Assembly: GCA_937914965.1 (NCBI GenBank)
Contig: CALGIY010000367.1
Location: 1-12,990, forward strand
Length of the DNA: 12,990 nt
Source of the DNA: an uncultured Thermoanaerobacteraceae bacterium
GTDB taxonomy: Bacteria; Bacillota; DSM-12270; Thermacetogeniales; Thermacetogeniaceae
Direction of reading: 5' to 3'
Of this stretch, positions 6,627 through 12,526 are shown one piece after another (the stretch's first letter is position 1; each line of letters opens with the position of its first letter). Below the pieces are notes generated by a model. It ran no database searches and had not been told where the DNA came from. It saw only the letters and a program-made list of their open reading frames with translations. The position numbers were made by a program, and so were the translations under genes.

Positions 6627-7292
6627 TTAAAAATTTTCCGGTTCTATCTTATAATCGGTACCCAGCAGTTTGCCCAAGAGCAAGCTGGATGTAAATCCTA
6701 GGGTCAGTAAAACTACCCAGGTGGTAGGGGGCAAGGCCCTAACAAGGATAAACAGAGTTTCCATCAGGGAAAGCAGAAGGAGCAGGCACTGTTTTGCTGC
6801 AAACAGCACAGCGCTCCAAAATCCCAACAGGATGCTTCCTGCCTGTGTGAAAACCGCTGCCAGGGGTACTGGTAATAAATCAACTATGGCCTTCAAGATG
6901 GCTCTGGTTAATTCGGCAGCAGCATAAAAGAGCGGCAGCTGCACTGAGTTTGCTATCAAACAGGTAGGCAGGGTACAGGCCAGCAGGAACACCATGACAA
7001 GCCCGATGGTGAGATTCCTTAGGTTCCAGGGGTTCCTGATAGTTCTGGCCGGCGAAGCTGCTGCCCTTTGTTCTTCACGGTGGACAGCTTCCATTACAGA
7101 AGCAGCAAAATCTGGCCCCGGGTCTTCTTCGGGAAGCTCAAGCAGGTTGAAGATCTTTTCCCACTGCTGGAGTTCCTGGAAACACTGGGGACAAGACTCA
7201 AAGTGCTGTTTGAGCTCTTCTGCGGTTTTTTGCTCTAGTTCCCCCTCAAGATATGCGGGTATCATTTCTTTGTAATCACAACACCTGTTCAA
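6627..7292 (-). CDS. Anti-sigma factor, zf-HC2 (ZAS) type, membrane anchored
   Basis: A 221-residue predicted inhibitor of the ECF sigma factor encoded just upstream. The N-terminal anti-sigma domain carries a zinc-finger pattern: Cys at 4/5, then His30-x3-Cys34-x2-Cys37 in the segment HFESCPQC, preceded by IPAYLEGEL, the usual ZAS helix. Hydrophobic segments at about 95-116, in the region 120-185, and at 190-208 make it a multi-pass membrane protein, more than the single pass usual for RsiW-type proteins. It probably holds sigma at the membrane until an envelope signal triggers proteolysis. I chose the TTG at 7292: AAAGGGGGGA lies upstream, and the TTG overlaps the sigma stop codon as TTGA. 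Translating further upstream would run through the sigma gene in another frame. Confidence 0.85.
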   Translation of the reverse strand: MNRCCDYKEMIPAYLEGELEQKTAEELKQHFESCPQCFQELQQWEKIFNLLELPEEDPGPDFAASVMEAVHREEQRAAASPARTIRNPWNLRNLTIGLVMVFLLACTLPTCLIANSVQLPLFYAAAELTRAILKAIVDLLPVPLAAVFTQAGSILLGFWSAVLFAAKQCLLLLLSLMETLFILVRALPPTTWVVLLTLGFTSSLLLGKLLGTDYKIEPENF

Positions 7293-7861
7293 CCTTGGTC
7301 CCCCCTTTGCTCCAGCAGTGGAGCTAGAATTTCTTTGAGCTTCAATCGTCCCCGGCGGATTCTCGTTTTGACAGTGTTTAGCGGAAGCTTCAAAGTGCCG
7401 GCAATCTCGTCGTAGCTTAAATCCTGCATGTGCCGCAGGATGATGGCCACCCGGTAGTCCCAAGGAAGGGATGCCACAGCTTCTTCCACCAGTTGTTTGG
7501 TTTCCCTTGTCTCTAACAGGGCCTCCGGGGAAAAACGATGGTCAGCTGCCGCAGTTGTTTCCTCAAAGGGCACCGGAATCATCCCTGTTTCCCGTTTCCG
7601 CCGGCGCCAGCGGTCCCGAGCGATATTTGCTGTAATGGTGTAAAGCCAGGGGAGAAAATCCGCATCTTTCCTGAAGCGGGGAAGTCCCCTGTAGACTCGT
7701 AAAAAAACCTCCTGGGCCACATCCCGGCTTTCCTCCCGGTCGCCGAGTAATCGCACAGCCATGGTATAGACTCTTTTTTGATAGCGCTCTACCAGCTTGG
7801 CGAAGGCCTCTTCATCCCCCTGCTGGCTTAAAGCGATCAATTCTGCCTCAGACTGGCTCAT
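7289..7861 (-). CDS. ECF RNA polymerase sigma factor, SigW-like
   Basis: A 190-residue group IV sigma factor. Region 2 spans about 20-88, with AFAKLVERYQKRVY, the -10 recognition helix DVAQEVFLRVY and WLYTITANIARDRWRR. Region 4 spans about 125-176, with SLPWDYRVAIILRHMQDLSYDEIAG and the helix-turn-helix LNTVKTRIRRGR that contacts the -35. Length and lack of further domains are normal for the family. The ATG at 7861 follows GGAGGAG; an earlier in-frame start at 7906 lies in the predicted promoter spacer and is rejected. A SigW-type promoter lies directly upstream (7893-7918), so the gene is probably autoregulated. It ends in a TTGA overlap with its anti-sigma gene. Confidence 0.93.
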   Translation of the reverse strand: MSQSEAELIALSQQGDEEAFAKLVERYQKRVYTMAVRLLGDREESRDVAQEVFLRVYRGLPRFRKDADFLPWLYTITANIARDRWRRRKRETGMIPVPFEETTAAADHRFSPEALLETRETKQLVEEAVASLPWDYRVAIILRHMQDLSYDEIAGTLKLPLNTVKTRIRRGRLKLKEILAPLLEQRGDQG

Positions 7862-7892
7862 ATTTCTCCTCCATGGCCTTTCTACTAGGTAG

Positions 7893-7918
7893 TACGTAAA
7901 CCACACAAAAAAGTTTCA
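7893..7918 (-). promoter_or_regulatory. ECF (SigW-type) autoregulatory promoter
   Basis: On the minus strand TGAAAC (7918-7913) is followed, after a 16-base spacer beginning TTTTTT, by CGTA (7896-7893). This matches the established SigW-type consensus of TGAAAC, about 16-17 bases, CGTA. The -10 lies about 32 bases before the sigma start codon. Repeat copy 7926-7953 ends 7 bases beyond the -35, so the promoter abuts repetitive DNA. Confidence 0.85.
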
Positions 7919-7925
7919 CCTTTTC

Positions 7926-7953
7926 GGTACCTGGTTTGCTTTATTGTCTTATT
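7926..7953 (+). repeat. Dispersed RAYT-type repeat, GGTACC form, upstream of the sigma promoter
   Basis: It begins GGTACCTGG and continues TTTGCTTTATTG-TCTTATT. All 28 bases are the exact reverse complement of 12088-12115 near radA. It is a direct repeat of the copy at 8061-8086 (one internal change, CCTGG versus CCAGG, plus the last bases), so two same-direction copies precede the transposase gene. Confidence 0.88.
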
Positions 7954-8060
7954 ATTGTCAACTAAGCTGCGGTTGCTAGGAAAAATGGAGTTACTTATTC
8001 CATAACTTTCTGTAAAAACCATATATGAAGGATTATGCCATCTCGAAGGGAATATAAAAT
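7954..8060. other. AT-rich spacer between two direct repeat copies
   Basis: About 107 bases with no reading frame of note. ATGGA/TCCAT (around 7985-8003) gives a weak hairpin, and a TATAAA at 8053-8058 could be a -10 for the transposase gene, without a convincing -35. Confidence 0.4.
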
Positions 8061-8086
8061 GGTACCAGGTTTGCTTTATTGTCTTA
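8061..8086 (+). repeat. Left inverted repeat of the RAYT unit
   Basis: GGTACCAGG then TTTGCTTTATTG-TCTTA. It differs from the 7926 copy by an A/T change at the seventh base. It lies 31 bases before the transposase start codon; the ribosome binding site is outside the repeat. Confidence 0.85.
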
Positions 8087-8116
8087 ATTTAATGTGCGTA
8101 AAGAGGGTGATATTGT

Positions 8117-9013
8117 ATGGCGAGGCAACAAAAAGAGCATATTTTTGGTGCTGTCTACCACATAACCGCCCGCGGTAATAACAAGCAGAACATTTTTATA
8201 AAGACATCAGACAGGATAAAGTACCTTTCTCTTTTACAAAAATATAAACAAAGATTTTTCTTTAAAATCTACGCATATGCTCTCATGGGTAACCATCTTC
8301 ATCTGTTATTAGAAGTTGGGCATGACCCATTACCGCAAATTATGCAGTGTATTCAACGTTCGTATGCTCTATATTTTAACAAAGAGTACAAACGCGTGGG
8401 ACATGTATTTCAACAAAGATATAGGTCCAAGATTTGTGTGAAGGATGTATATCTGCTGACACTGCTCAGGTATATCCATCAAAACCCTGTCAGGGCAGGC
8501 ATAGCGAAGACACCCGATTATCGCTGGAGCAGTCATGGAAACTATCTGAAGGGCTACAGTGATCTTGTCGATATAGATTACCTGCTGGGGTTTTTTGCGG
8601 AAGATAAGAAGCAGGCAGTTAAAACGTATGCGGATTTTATGCAGGTAGATGCTTATCAAGCTGATGTGGAATCAGGCTATGTAAAGCAGTACAAGGACGA
8701 GGAAATGCAAAATCCAGAACCAGAATTCGTACAGATACCTGGTTTATCGATGGGGACTTTGATTGAAGCGGTCGCATCGGAAACTGGTATAAGCGCTGAA
8801 CAATTAGTGACTGTAACCAGGGCGAGAAAAGTAGTAACTGCCAGGAATTTGGCGATTTTCCTGGCGGTAAGAAATGGTATAGCCAGACGCAGTGAATTGG
8901 CCCGGATGTTTAATGTTAGTCTACCGAGAGTGTCCCGAGGGTACTACGATGTTCTAGAAAATGCGGAATTAAAAACGGCTGCGGATCGTATTGCGGGGCT
9001 GTTAAAGCAATAA
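8117..9013 (+). CDS. REP-associated tyrosine transposase (Y1_Tnp/IS200-like) with DnaA domain IV-like C-terminus
   Basis: A 298-residue HUH single-strand transposase. The N-terminal catalytic domain (about 1-145) shows YHITARGNN (14-22), the HUH motif MGNHLHLLLE with His60 and His62, candidate catalytic tyrosines Tyr83/Tyr86 in IQRSYALYFN, GHVFQQRYRSK (95-105), the helix LLRYIHQNPVRAG (116-128) and YRWSS (135-139), all typical of the RAYT branch. The C-terminal ~90 residues (about 210-298) resemble DnaA domain IV: a leading amphipathic helix, then TRARKVVTARNLAIFLAV and a helix-turn-helix-like RRSELARMFNVSLPRVSRGY. RAYTs mobilise or maintain REP repeats; the bracketing repeats here fit. The ATG at 8117 has AGAGGGTGAT upstream. 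The stop codon lies inside the right repeat. The gene is intact and converges on the HAD gene 16 bases away. Confidence 0.9.
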   Translation: MARQQKEHIFGAVYHITARGNNKQNIFIKTSDRIKYLSLLQKYKQRFFFKIYAYALMGNHLHLLLEVGHDPLPQIMQCIQRSYALYFNKEYKRVGHVFQQRYRSKICVKDVYLLTLLRYIHQNPVRAGIAKTPDYRWSSHGNYLKGYSDLVDIDYLLGFFAEDKKQAVKTYADFMQVDAYQADVESGYVKQYKDEEMQNPEPEFVQIPGLSMGTLIEAVASETGISAEQLVTVTRARKVVTARNLAIFLAVRNGIARRSELARMFNVSLPRVSRGYYDVLENAELKTAADRIAGLLKQ

Positions 9014-9028
9014 AGCAAACCAGGTACC
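9002..9028 (-). repeat. Right inverted repeat of the RAYT unit, containing the transposase stop codon
   Basis: TTAAAGCAATAAAGCAAACC+AGGTACC. It matches 12403-12429 upstream of radA at 26 of 27 positions, and the reverse complement of 50-76 at 26 of 27. The transposase codons for Leu-Leu-Lys-Gln and the TAA stop are read from it. The stop codon of the convergent HAD gene (9030-9032) lies two bases beyond. Confidence 0.88.
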
Positions 9029-9029
9029 G

Positions 9030-9500
9030 TTAAGATCGGAGGGTGGCTTTTATTCTTAATTTATTTGATAATAGCCCTAGTGCATCGTGAATGTTGTTGA
9101 CGACTATATCTGCTTCTTTTATTGCTTTTAGAGCGGTCCCTTCTGGGCCGATGACGGCTATTCCCAGGGCGACTTTTTTCAACATTAAGCTGTCATTTAC
9201 TCCGTTTCCAACAGCCACTACATGTTCGGCTCCTAGTGAATCCACGAATTCTTCTTTCTCCAGTGAACCATCAGTACTGGTTAACACCCTTATTTCACCC
9301 TTTATGTCCTTGCACTTTTGACGAACTGTGCCAAAGGTATCTGCTGTAATGATATAAATATTTATATCATCGGCCAGTTGATTCAATTTCTCTTCAACGC
9401 CACTGATTAAGCTGCCGTCAAAGGCAATGGTGCCATTGTAGTCAAGAACCAGGTGCTTCAAGTGCAAATCATTCATGCCGGGGATCTCTACTTTGATCAA
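9030..9500 (-). CDS. HAD-superfamily phosphatase, soluble P-type ATPase-like (COG4087 type)
   Basis: A 156-residue HAD-fold protein. Motif I is LDYNGT with nucleophile Asp20, motif II is IITAD (Thr52), the motif III lysine could be Lys82, and motif IV is GNGVNDSLML with Asp103. This is the P-type ATPase phosphorylation/phosphatase core without membrane helices, a known group of small soluble proteins in bacteria and archaea; the substrate is unknown. Position +2 is Asn rather than the Asp of typical phosphatases, as in other members of this group (from memory). The start is TTG 9500, with GAGGTGA six bases upstream. The gene ends two bases from the RAYT right repeat, so its 3' end may have been shaped by that insertion, although the length is normal. 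Confidence 0.85.
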   Translation of the reverse strand: MIKVEIPGMNDLHLKHLVLDYNGTIAFDGSLISGVEEKLNQLADDINIYIITADTFGTVRQKCKDIKGEIRVLTSTDGSLEKEEFVDSLGAEHVVAVGNGVNDSLMLKKVALGIAVIGPEGTALKAIKEADIVVNNIHDALGLLSNKLRIKATLRS

Positions 9501-9587
9501 CCTGTGTCACCTCTTCAATAACTTTTTGCTGGATAAAATCCAATAAAAACGAATAATAACATCATTATACTTGATTGAGGTGCTGAG
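9501..9587. promoter_or_regulatory. Intergenic promoter region, HAD gene (minus) and micro-ORF (plus)
   Basis: A minus-strand TATAAT (9569-9564) lies about 63 bases before the HAD start, and an overlapping plus-strand TATACT (9566-9571) precedes the micro-ORF. No good -35 element was found for either, so this is only a candidate divergent promoter. Confidence 0.3.
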
Positions 9588-9668
9588 TTGAGCCACGCTA
9601 TAAAAAAAGTCCTATCGAATCTAGGTTGTGGTAATAACGTTGGATTTGGTTTTGATGGGGTTGGGTAA
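9588..9668 (+). CDS. Possible 26-residue micro-ORF or leader peptide
   Basis: A TTG start with GAGGTG five bases upstream opens a 26-codon frame that begins MSHAIKK and ends in a glycine-rich tail (NVGFGFDGVG; six Gly in the last 14 residues, one Cys). A TAA stop is followed only 3 bases later by an intrinsic terminator. The product is unrecognised. It could be a small stand-alone peptide gene, or a leader peptide controlling the DUF255 gene 149 bases downstream. The first codons (TTGAGCC, 9588-9594) are complementary to GGCTCAA (9673-9679) in the terminator's 5' arm, which would allow attenuation. A chance frame of this size is entirely possible. Confidence 0.35.
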   Translation: MSHAIKKVLSNLGCGNNVGFGFDGVG

Positions 9669-9671
9669 TTG

Positions 9672-9703
9672 CGGCTCAAATTTTATTGCAGAGCCGTTTT
9701 TTT
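9672..9703 (+). terminator. Intrinsic terminator, plus strand, without a conventional upstream gene
   Basis: CGGCTC (9672-9677) pairs with GAGCCG (9691-9696), with a 13-base loop, followed by seven T residues. The nearest plus-strand gene upstream is the transposase, more than 650 bases away with a convergent gene between, so the terminator probably closes a short transcript starting in 9501-9600 or attenuates the DUF255 gene. Confidence 0.8.
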
Positions 9704-9817
9704 ATTTCAGATAAAAAATATATTTGACTTTTGAGGAAGTTTATCAAAAATGGGAAAAACTAAAGACATAAGAGAAGAAGAATAGAAGGGGAAAAACAAC
9801 TGAAAGGACTGAGGTAT

Positions 9818-11860
9818 TTGACACCGAACCGCCTGATCCATGAAAAAAGCCCTTACCTTCTGCAGCACGCCCATAACCCGGTGGAATGGTATCCCTGGGG
9901 GGATGAAGCCTTCCGGAAAGCCCGTGAGGAGAACAAGCCTGTTTTCCTGAGTATCGGGTACTCTACCTGTCACTGGTGCCATGTGATGGAGCGGGAGTCT
10001 TTTGAGGATGAGGAGGTTGCCGCACTTCTCAATGAAGGATTTGTTTCTATTAAAGTAGACCGGGAGGAACGGCCGGACATCGATGCTGTTTATATGGGAG
10101 TCTGCCAGGCCTTGACTGGAAGTGGGGGATGGCCCTTGACGGTCTTTCTCGCGCCGGACCGGAAGCCCTTTTATGCTGGGACATATTTTCCTAAAAGGGC
10201 TCGCTACGGGAGGCCAGGGGTGATGGAGTTGTTGACAGCCATCAGGAAAAAGTGGGTAAGCGACCGGGAGCATTTGGATGAGTTGGGGGAGCAGGTTATT
10301 AGCACGGTTGCGGGGCATCTGGAGGAGAGTTCTCCTGGAGAGCCAAATCCTGAACTGCTGCAGAGGTCTTTTCACTACCTGGAAGGGGCGTTTGATCCTG
10401 TTTACGGGGGTTTTCACAGCGCGCCCAAGTTTCCCACCCCACATCAACTTCTTTTGCTGCTTCGCTGCTGGAAGCGCTTTGAGGAGCCGAATGCCCTGGA
10501 GATGGTAGAAAAGACTCTGCAGGGGATGTACTGTGGGGGGATTTTTGATCATATCGGATTCGGGTTTTCTCGCTATTCCACGGACCGGAAGTGGCTGGCG
10601 CCTCATTTCGAGAAGATGCTCTACGACAATGCCCTGATTTCCCTGGCTTACTTGGAGACTTATCAGGCGACCGAGAAGGTTTTCTATGCAGAGGCTGCTA
10701 GGGATGTTTTTTCTTATGTCCTGCGGGAGATGACCGCTCCTGAAGGGGGCTTTTACACCGCAGAGGATGCGGATTCCGAAGGGGTTGAAGGTAAATTTTA
10801 CTTGTGGACTCCGGCTGAAGTTAAAGAGGTGCTGGGGGGGGATGATGGGGATTACTTCTGCAGTCTTTATGATATTACGGAGAAGGGTAACTTTGAGGGG
10901 AAAAATATTCCCAATCTGATCCAGAGGAGAGAGAAGATTTTCAGCGATGGCAAGGTTCCTGCCTGGCAGGAGAGGGTAGGGGAACTGCGCCGTAAGCTCT
11001 TTGCCGCAAGGGAGGGGCGCATCCATCCCTTCAAGGATGATAAGATCCTGACCTCATGGAATGGCTTGATGATCGCTGCTCTAGCCCGGGGTGCCTGGGT
11101 TTTGGATGATGAAAGGTATGCTGACGCTGCCAGGAGGGCGGCTGAGTTTCTGCTGAAGAATCTCCGTAATCAAGAGGGGAGACTTCTGGCCCGCTACCGG
11201 GAGGGGGATGCTGCCTATTCTGCCTACCTGGATGACTATGCTTTCTTTGCCTGGGGATTGATGGAACTCTACCAGGCCACCTTTGAAGTGCAGTATCTTG
11301 AGGATGCCATCAGGCTGACCCGGGAGATGTATGATCTGTTCTGGGATGATGAAAGTGGGGGATTCTTTTTTACAGCCATCGAGGGGGATGAGCTTCCTAC
11401 CCGGCCTAAAGAGATTGCTGATGGGGCGGTTCCATCGGGAAATTCTGTGGCTGCCTGGAATCTCCTGCACCTGGCCAGGCTGACCGGTGATGGGAATTTT
11501 GAAGAACTCTCTCAGCGGCAGCTGCGTGCTTTTGCTGGGGCCGCTGAAGCAGCGCCTCAGGCCTGCACTTTCTATCTCTGTGCCCTGGATTTCTCACTAG
11601 GTCCCCCGCAGGAAATTGTGGTGGCGGGGGAGAAGGAAGACGATAGAGCCAGCAGACTGCTGAAAGTACTGCGCTCTGCTTATCTGCCCCAAGCAGTGAT
11701 AATGCACCATCCAGCAGATGGTGAAAGAGCAGCAGCTGCTCTTATCCCACACATTGATGGTAAAGAGCCTCTGAATGGAACTCCTGCAGTGTATATCTGC
11801 GAAAATTACAGCTGCCAGGAGCCGGTGACAAGCCCGGAGGAACTGGAAGAAAGGCTGTAG
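9818..11860 (+). CDS. yyaL: DUF255 / YyaL-family thioredoxin-domain protein
   Basis: A full-length, 680-residue member of the YyaL/SSP411 family. The N-terminal thioredoxin-like domain (about 1-165) opens with the family signature [19 protein letters not shown], has CHWCH at 51-55 (a CxxC redox pair, Cys51/Cys54) and ends its core with [12 protein letters not shown] and GTYFPK. The remainder (about 180-600) is an alpha/alpha-barrel-like region resembling N-acyl-glucosamine epimerases or glycosidases, with [28 protein letters not shown] and [18 protein letters not shown]. The biochemical role is not established. The TTG start at 9818 has AAAGGA nine bases upstream and GAGGT closer. Its mRNA may be attenuated by the terminator at 9672-9703. 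A repeat copy begins five bases after the stop codon. Confidence 0.92.
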   Translation: MTPNRLIHEKSPYLLQHAHNPVEWYPWGDEAFRKAREENKPVFLSIGYSTCHWCHVMERESFEDEEVAALLNEGFVSIKVDREERPDIDAVYMGVCQALTGSGGWPLTVFLAPDRKPFYAGTYFPKRARYGRPGVMELLTAIRKKWVSDREHLDELGEQVISTVAGHLEESSPGEPNPELLQRSFHYLEGAFDPVYGGFHSAPKFPTPHQLLLLLRCWKRFEEPNALEMVEKTLQGMYCGGIFDHIGFGFSRYSTDRKWLAPHFEKMLYDNALISLAYLETYQATEKVFYAEAARDVFSYVLREMTAPEGGFYTAEDADSEGVEGKFYLWTPAEVKEVLGGDDGDYFCSLYDITEKGNFEGKNIPNLIQRREKIFSDGKVPAWQERVGELRRKLFAAREGRIHPFKDDKILTSWNGLMIAALARGAWVLDDERYADAARRAAEFLLKNLRNQEGRLLARYREGDAAYSAYLDDYAFFAWGLMELYQATFEVQYLEDAIRLTREMYDLFWDDESGGFFFTAIEGDELPTRPKEIADGAVPSGNSVAAWNLLHLARLTGDGNFEELSQRQLRAFAGAAEAAPQACTFYLCALDFSLGPPQEIVVAGEKEDDRASRLLKVLRSAYLPQAVIMHHPADGERAAAALIPHIDGKEPLNGTPAVYICENYSCQEPVTSPEELEERL

Positions 11861-11865
11861 TGTTA

Positions 11866-11888
11866 GATAAAGCAAGCCTGACCCTGGG
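11866..11888 (-). repeat. Dispersed repeat, diverged copy after the DUF255 gene
   Basis: GATAAAGCAAGCCTGACCCT, read in reverse, gives AGGGTCAGGCTTGCTTTATC, close to the ACGGGGTCTGGCTTGCTTTA copy at 3827. It starts five bases after the TAG stop of the DUF255 gene. Confidence 0.6.
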
Positions 11889-11913
11889 AGTTAGGGAGTT
11901 AATGTTCGCTGCA

Positions 11914-12115
11914 TACTATATTTCCTTGATTATGTGCTGATATATTACATATAGTCTTGCGGCCAGTCTGAGCAAACTGCTGGTATCCGGAGCGGATGCA
12001 AAAGCGTGCGGTGATCCAACAAGTTAATTAACGGTTCCTGACACCGTATATTCATTATGGTAAGTGCTTGTAGACATAATCAAGCTCAATAAGACAATAA
12101 AGCAAACCAGGTACC
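11914..12115 (+). repeat. Tandem ~200 bp element, copy A (structured RNA or MITE candidate)
   Basis: It aligns with almost no gaps to 12227-12429. The first ~115 bases are the most conserved, including GATATATTACATATAG, CTGAG(C/T)AAACTGC, GGAGCGGATG, GTGCGGTGATCC and AAGTTAATTAA. In this copy CTTGATTATGT (11925-11935) is perfectly complementary to ACATAATCAAG (12074-12084), enclosing 160 bases. An internal hairpin ACCGTA/TATGGT (12043-12048 with 12056-12061) has a 7-base loop. The copy ends in the RAYT-type repeat 12088-12115. It does not match any riboswitch or RNA family I recognise. Confidence 0.7.
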
Positions 12116-12130
12116 GTTATACTAGGTACC
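12088..12130 (-). repeat. RAYT-type repeat plus extra GGTACC palindrome
   Basis: AATAAGACAATAAAGCAAAC then CAGGTACC (12088-12115) is the exact reverse complement of 7926-7953. A second GGTACC follows at 12125-12130; the two palindromes, 9 bases apart, can pair as a small hairpin. Confidence 0.88.
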
Positions 12131-12160
12131 ATTAATAAGATCAAACCCCGGAAGTGACCT

Positions 12161-12218
12161 ACCAGGTACCATAAGGGGTGACAGCTACCAGGCCGGGCAA
12201 TAAAGCAAACCAGGTACC
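12161..12218 (-). repeat. RAYT-type repeat between the two tandem elements
   Basis: A partial copy ACCAGGTACCATAAG (12161-12175) is followed by a full one, GCAATAAAGCAAACCAGGTA+CC, at 12197-12218 and again CATAAG, so GGTACCATAAG occurs twice. The orientation is the same as the other copies in this region. Confidence 0.82.
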
Positions 12219-12226
12219 ATAAGAGA

Positions 12227-12429
12227 CACTATTTTTCTTTGATTATATGCCGATATATTACATATAGCCTTGTGACCAGGTCTGAGTAAACTGCAGGTGC
12301 TATTAGGAGCGGATGGATCAGGGTGCGGTGATCCGAAAAGTTAATTAATGTTTGAAGCCAAATATTTATTGGCGAGGTTGTTTTTAAACATAATCATGCT
12401 GATTAAAGCAATAAAGCAAAACAGGTACC
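12227..12429 (+). repeat. Tandem ~200 bp element, copy B (structured RNA or MITE candidate)
   Basis: Second copy of the element at 11914-12115, ending about 100 bases before radA. The closing stem is kept as TGATTAT (12240-12246) with ATAATCA (12390-12396). At the same place as the internal hairpin of copy A it has GCCAA/TTGGC (12357-12361 with 12369-12373), also with a 7-base loop but a different stem sequence. It also has GGATCA/TGATCC (12315-12320 with 12329-12334). It ends in the RAYT-type repeat 12403-12429. TTGATT-N18-TATAG(C/T) near the start of both copies could be a promoter. Confidence 0.7.
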
Positions 12430-12476
12430 ATTATCAATAAGACAATAAAGCAAAACAGGTACCGTTAAAAGGTACC
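12403..12476 (-). repeat. Two RAYT-type repeats in tandem plus GGTACC hairpin, just upstream of radA
   Basis: TTAAAGCAATAAAGCAAAAC+AGGTACC (12403-12429) is followed by AATAAGACAATAAAGCAAAA+CAGGTACC (12436-12463) and another GGTACCGTTAAAA (12471-12483). Both full copies share a C-to-A change (AAAACAGG) not found elsewhere in the window, suggesting local duplication or shared origin. GGTACC at 12458 and 12471 can pair across a 7-base loop. Confidence 0.85.
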
Positions 12477-12495
12477 GTTAAAATGCTTAAAATGT

Positions 12496-12509
12496 TATAA
12501 TATTATAAT
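12496..12509 (+). promoter_or_regulatory. Possible -10 region(s) of radA
   Basis: Two overlapping TATAAT hexamers (12496-12501 and 12504-12509) precede the radA start by 18-30 bases. No clear -35 is present; the matching position falls in repeat-derived sequence. Confidence 0.3.
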
Positions 12510-12526
12510 ATTGGTTGAAGGGTTGA

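Larger units (their letters stand above)
8061..9028 (+). mobile_element. RAYT unit: transposase gene framed by inverted 21 bp repeats
   Basis: The left end GGTACCAGGTTTGCTTTATT+G (8061-8081) and the right end CAATAAAGCAAACCAGGTAC+C (9008-9028) are inverted copies agreeing at 20 of 21 positions. They enclose a single tyrosine transposase gene whose TAA stop (9011-9013) is part of the right-hand repeat. Known RAYT genes are flanked by inverted REP sequences in the same way and are usually single-copy and domesticated. Whether this unit moves as a whole or only mobilises the repeats is not decided by the sequence. Compared with its GC-richer neighbours the unit is AT-rich, consistent with separate ancestry. 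Confidence 0.75.
11861..12526. other. 666 bp non-coding, repeat-rich region upstream of radA
   Basis: No reading frame here looks like a gene. Nearly the whole stretch is accounted for by repeats: a diverged copy at 11866, two ~200 bp direct copies of an unrecognised element (11914-12115, 12227-12429), and at least four full GGTACC-type repeats plus extra GGTACC palindromes, all in the same orientation. Confidence 0.8.

Noticed and set aside
7862..7906. Upstream start at 7906 for the sigma factor, adding 15 residues
   Set aside because: It lies within the -10/-35 spacer of the ECF promoter; the ATG at 7861 has GGAGGAG upstream and begins a normal sigma N-terminus.
9030..9500. HAD gene truncated by the RAYT insertion
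   Set aside because: All catalytic motifs are present and the length suits the small soluble family, so the close stop codon is noted but not called a truncation.
9724..9752. Sigma-A promoter for the DUF255 gene from TTGACT at 9724
   Set aside because: The -35-like box is good, but the bases 16-18 further on do not resemble a -10.
9707..11026. Long open frame (439 codons) on the minus strand across the DUF255 gene
   Set aside because: It is antisense to an unambiguous full-length DUF255 protein with all family motifs; its translation is rich in Pro/Leu/Arg without recognisable domains.
11914..12429. Known riboswitch or T-box, or a group II intron fragment, in the radA-upstream elements
   Set aside because: I compared the conserved blocks mentally with TPP, cobalamin, SAM, purine, c-di-GMP, c-di-AMP and T-box signatures and with a group II domain V; none fit. 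It is reported as an unrecognised element instead.
12088..12476. CRISPR-like array
   Set aside because: The repeats vary in length and spacing (from 6 to about 190 bases apart), spacers are not unique and uniform, and no cas genes are present. The same repeats occur elsewhere singly and inverted.
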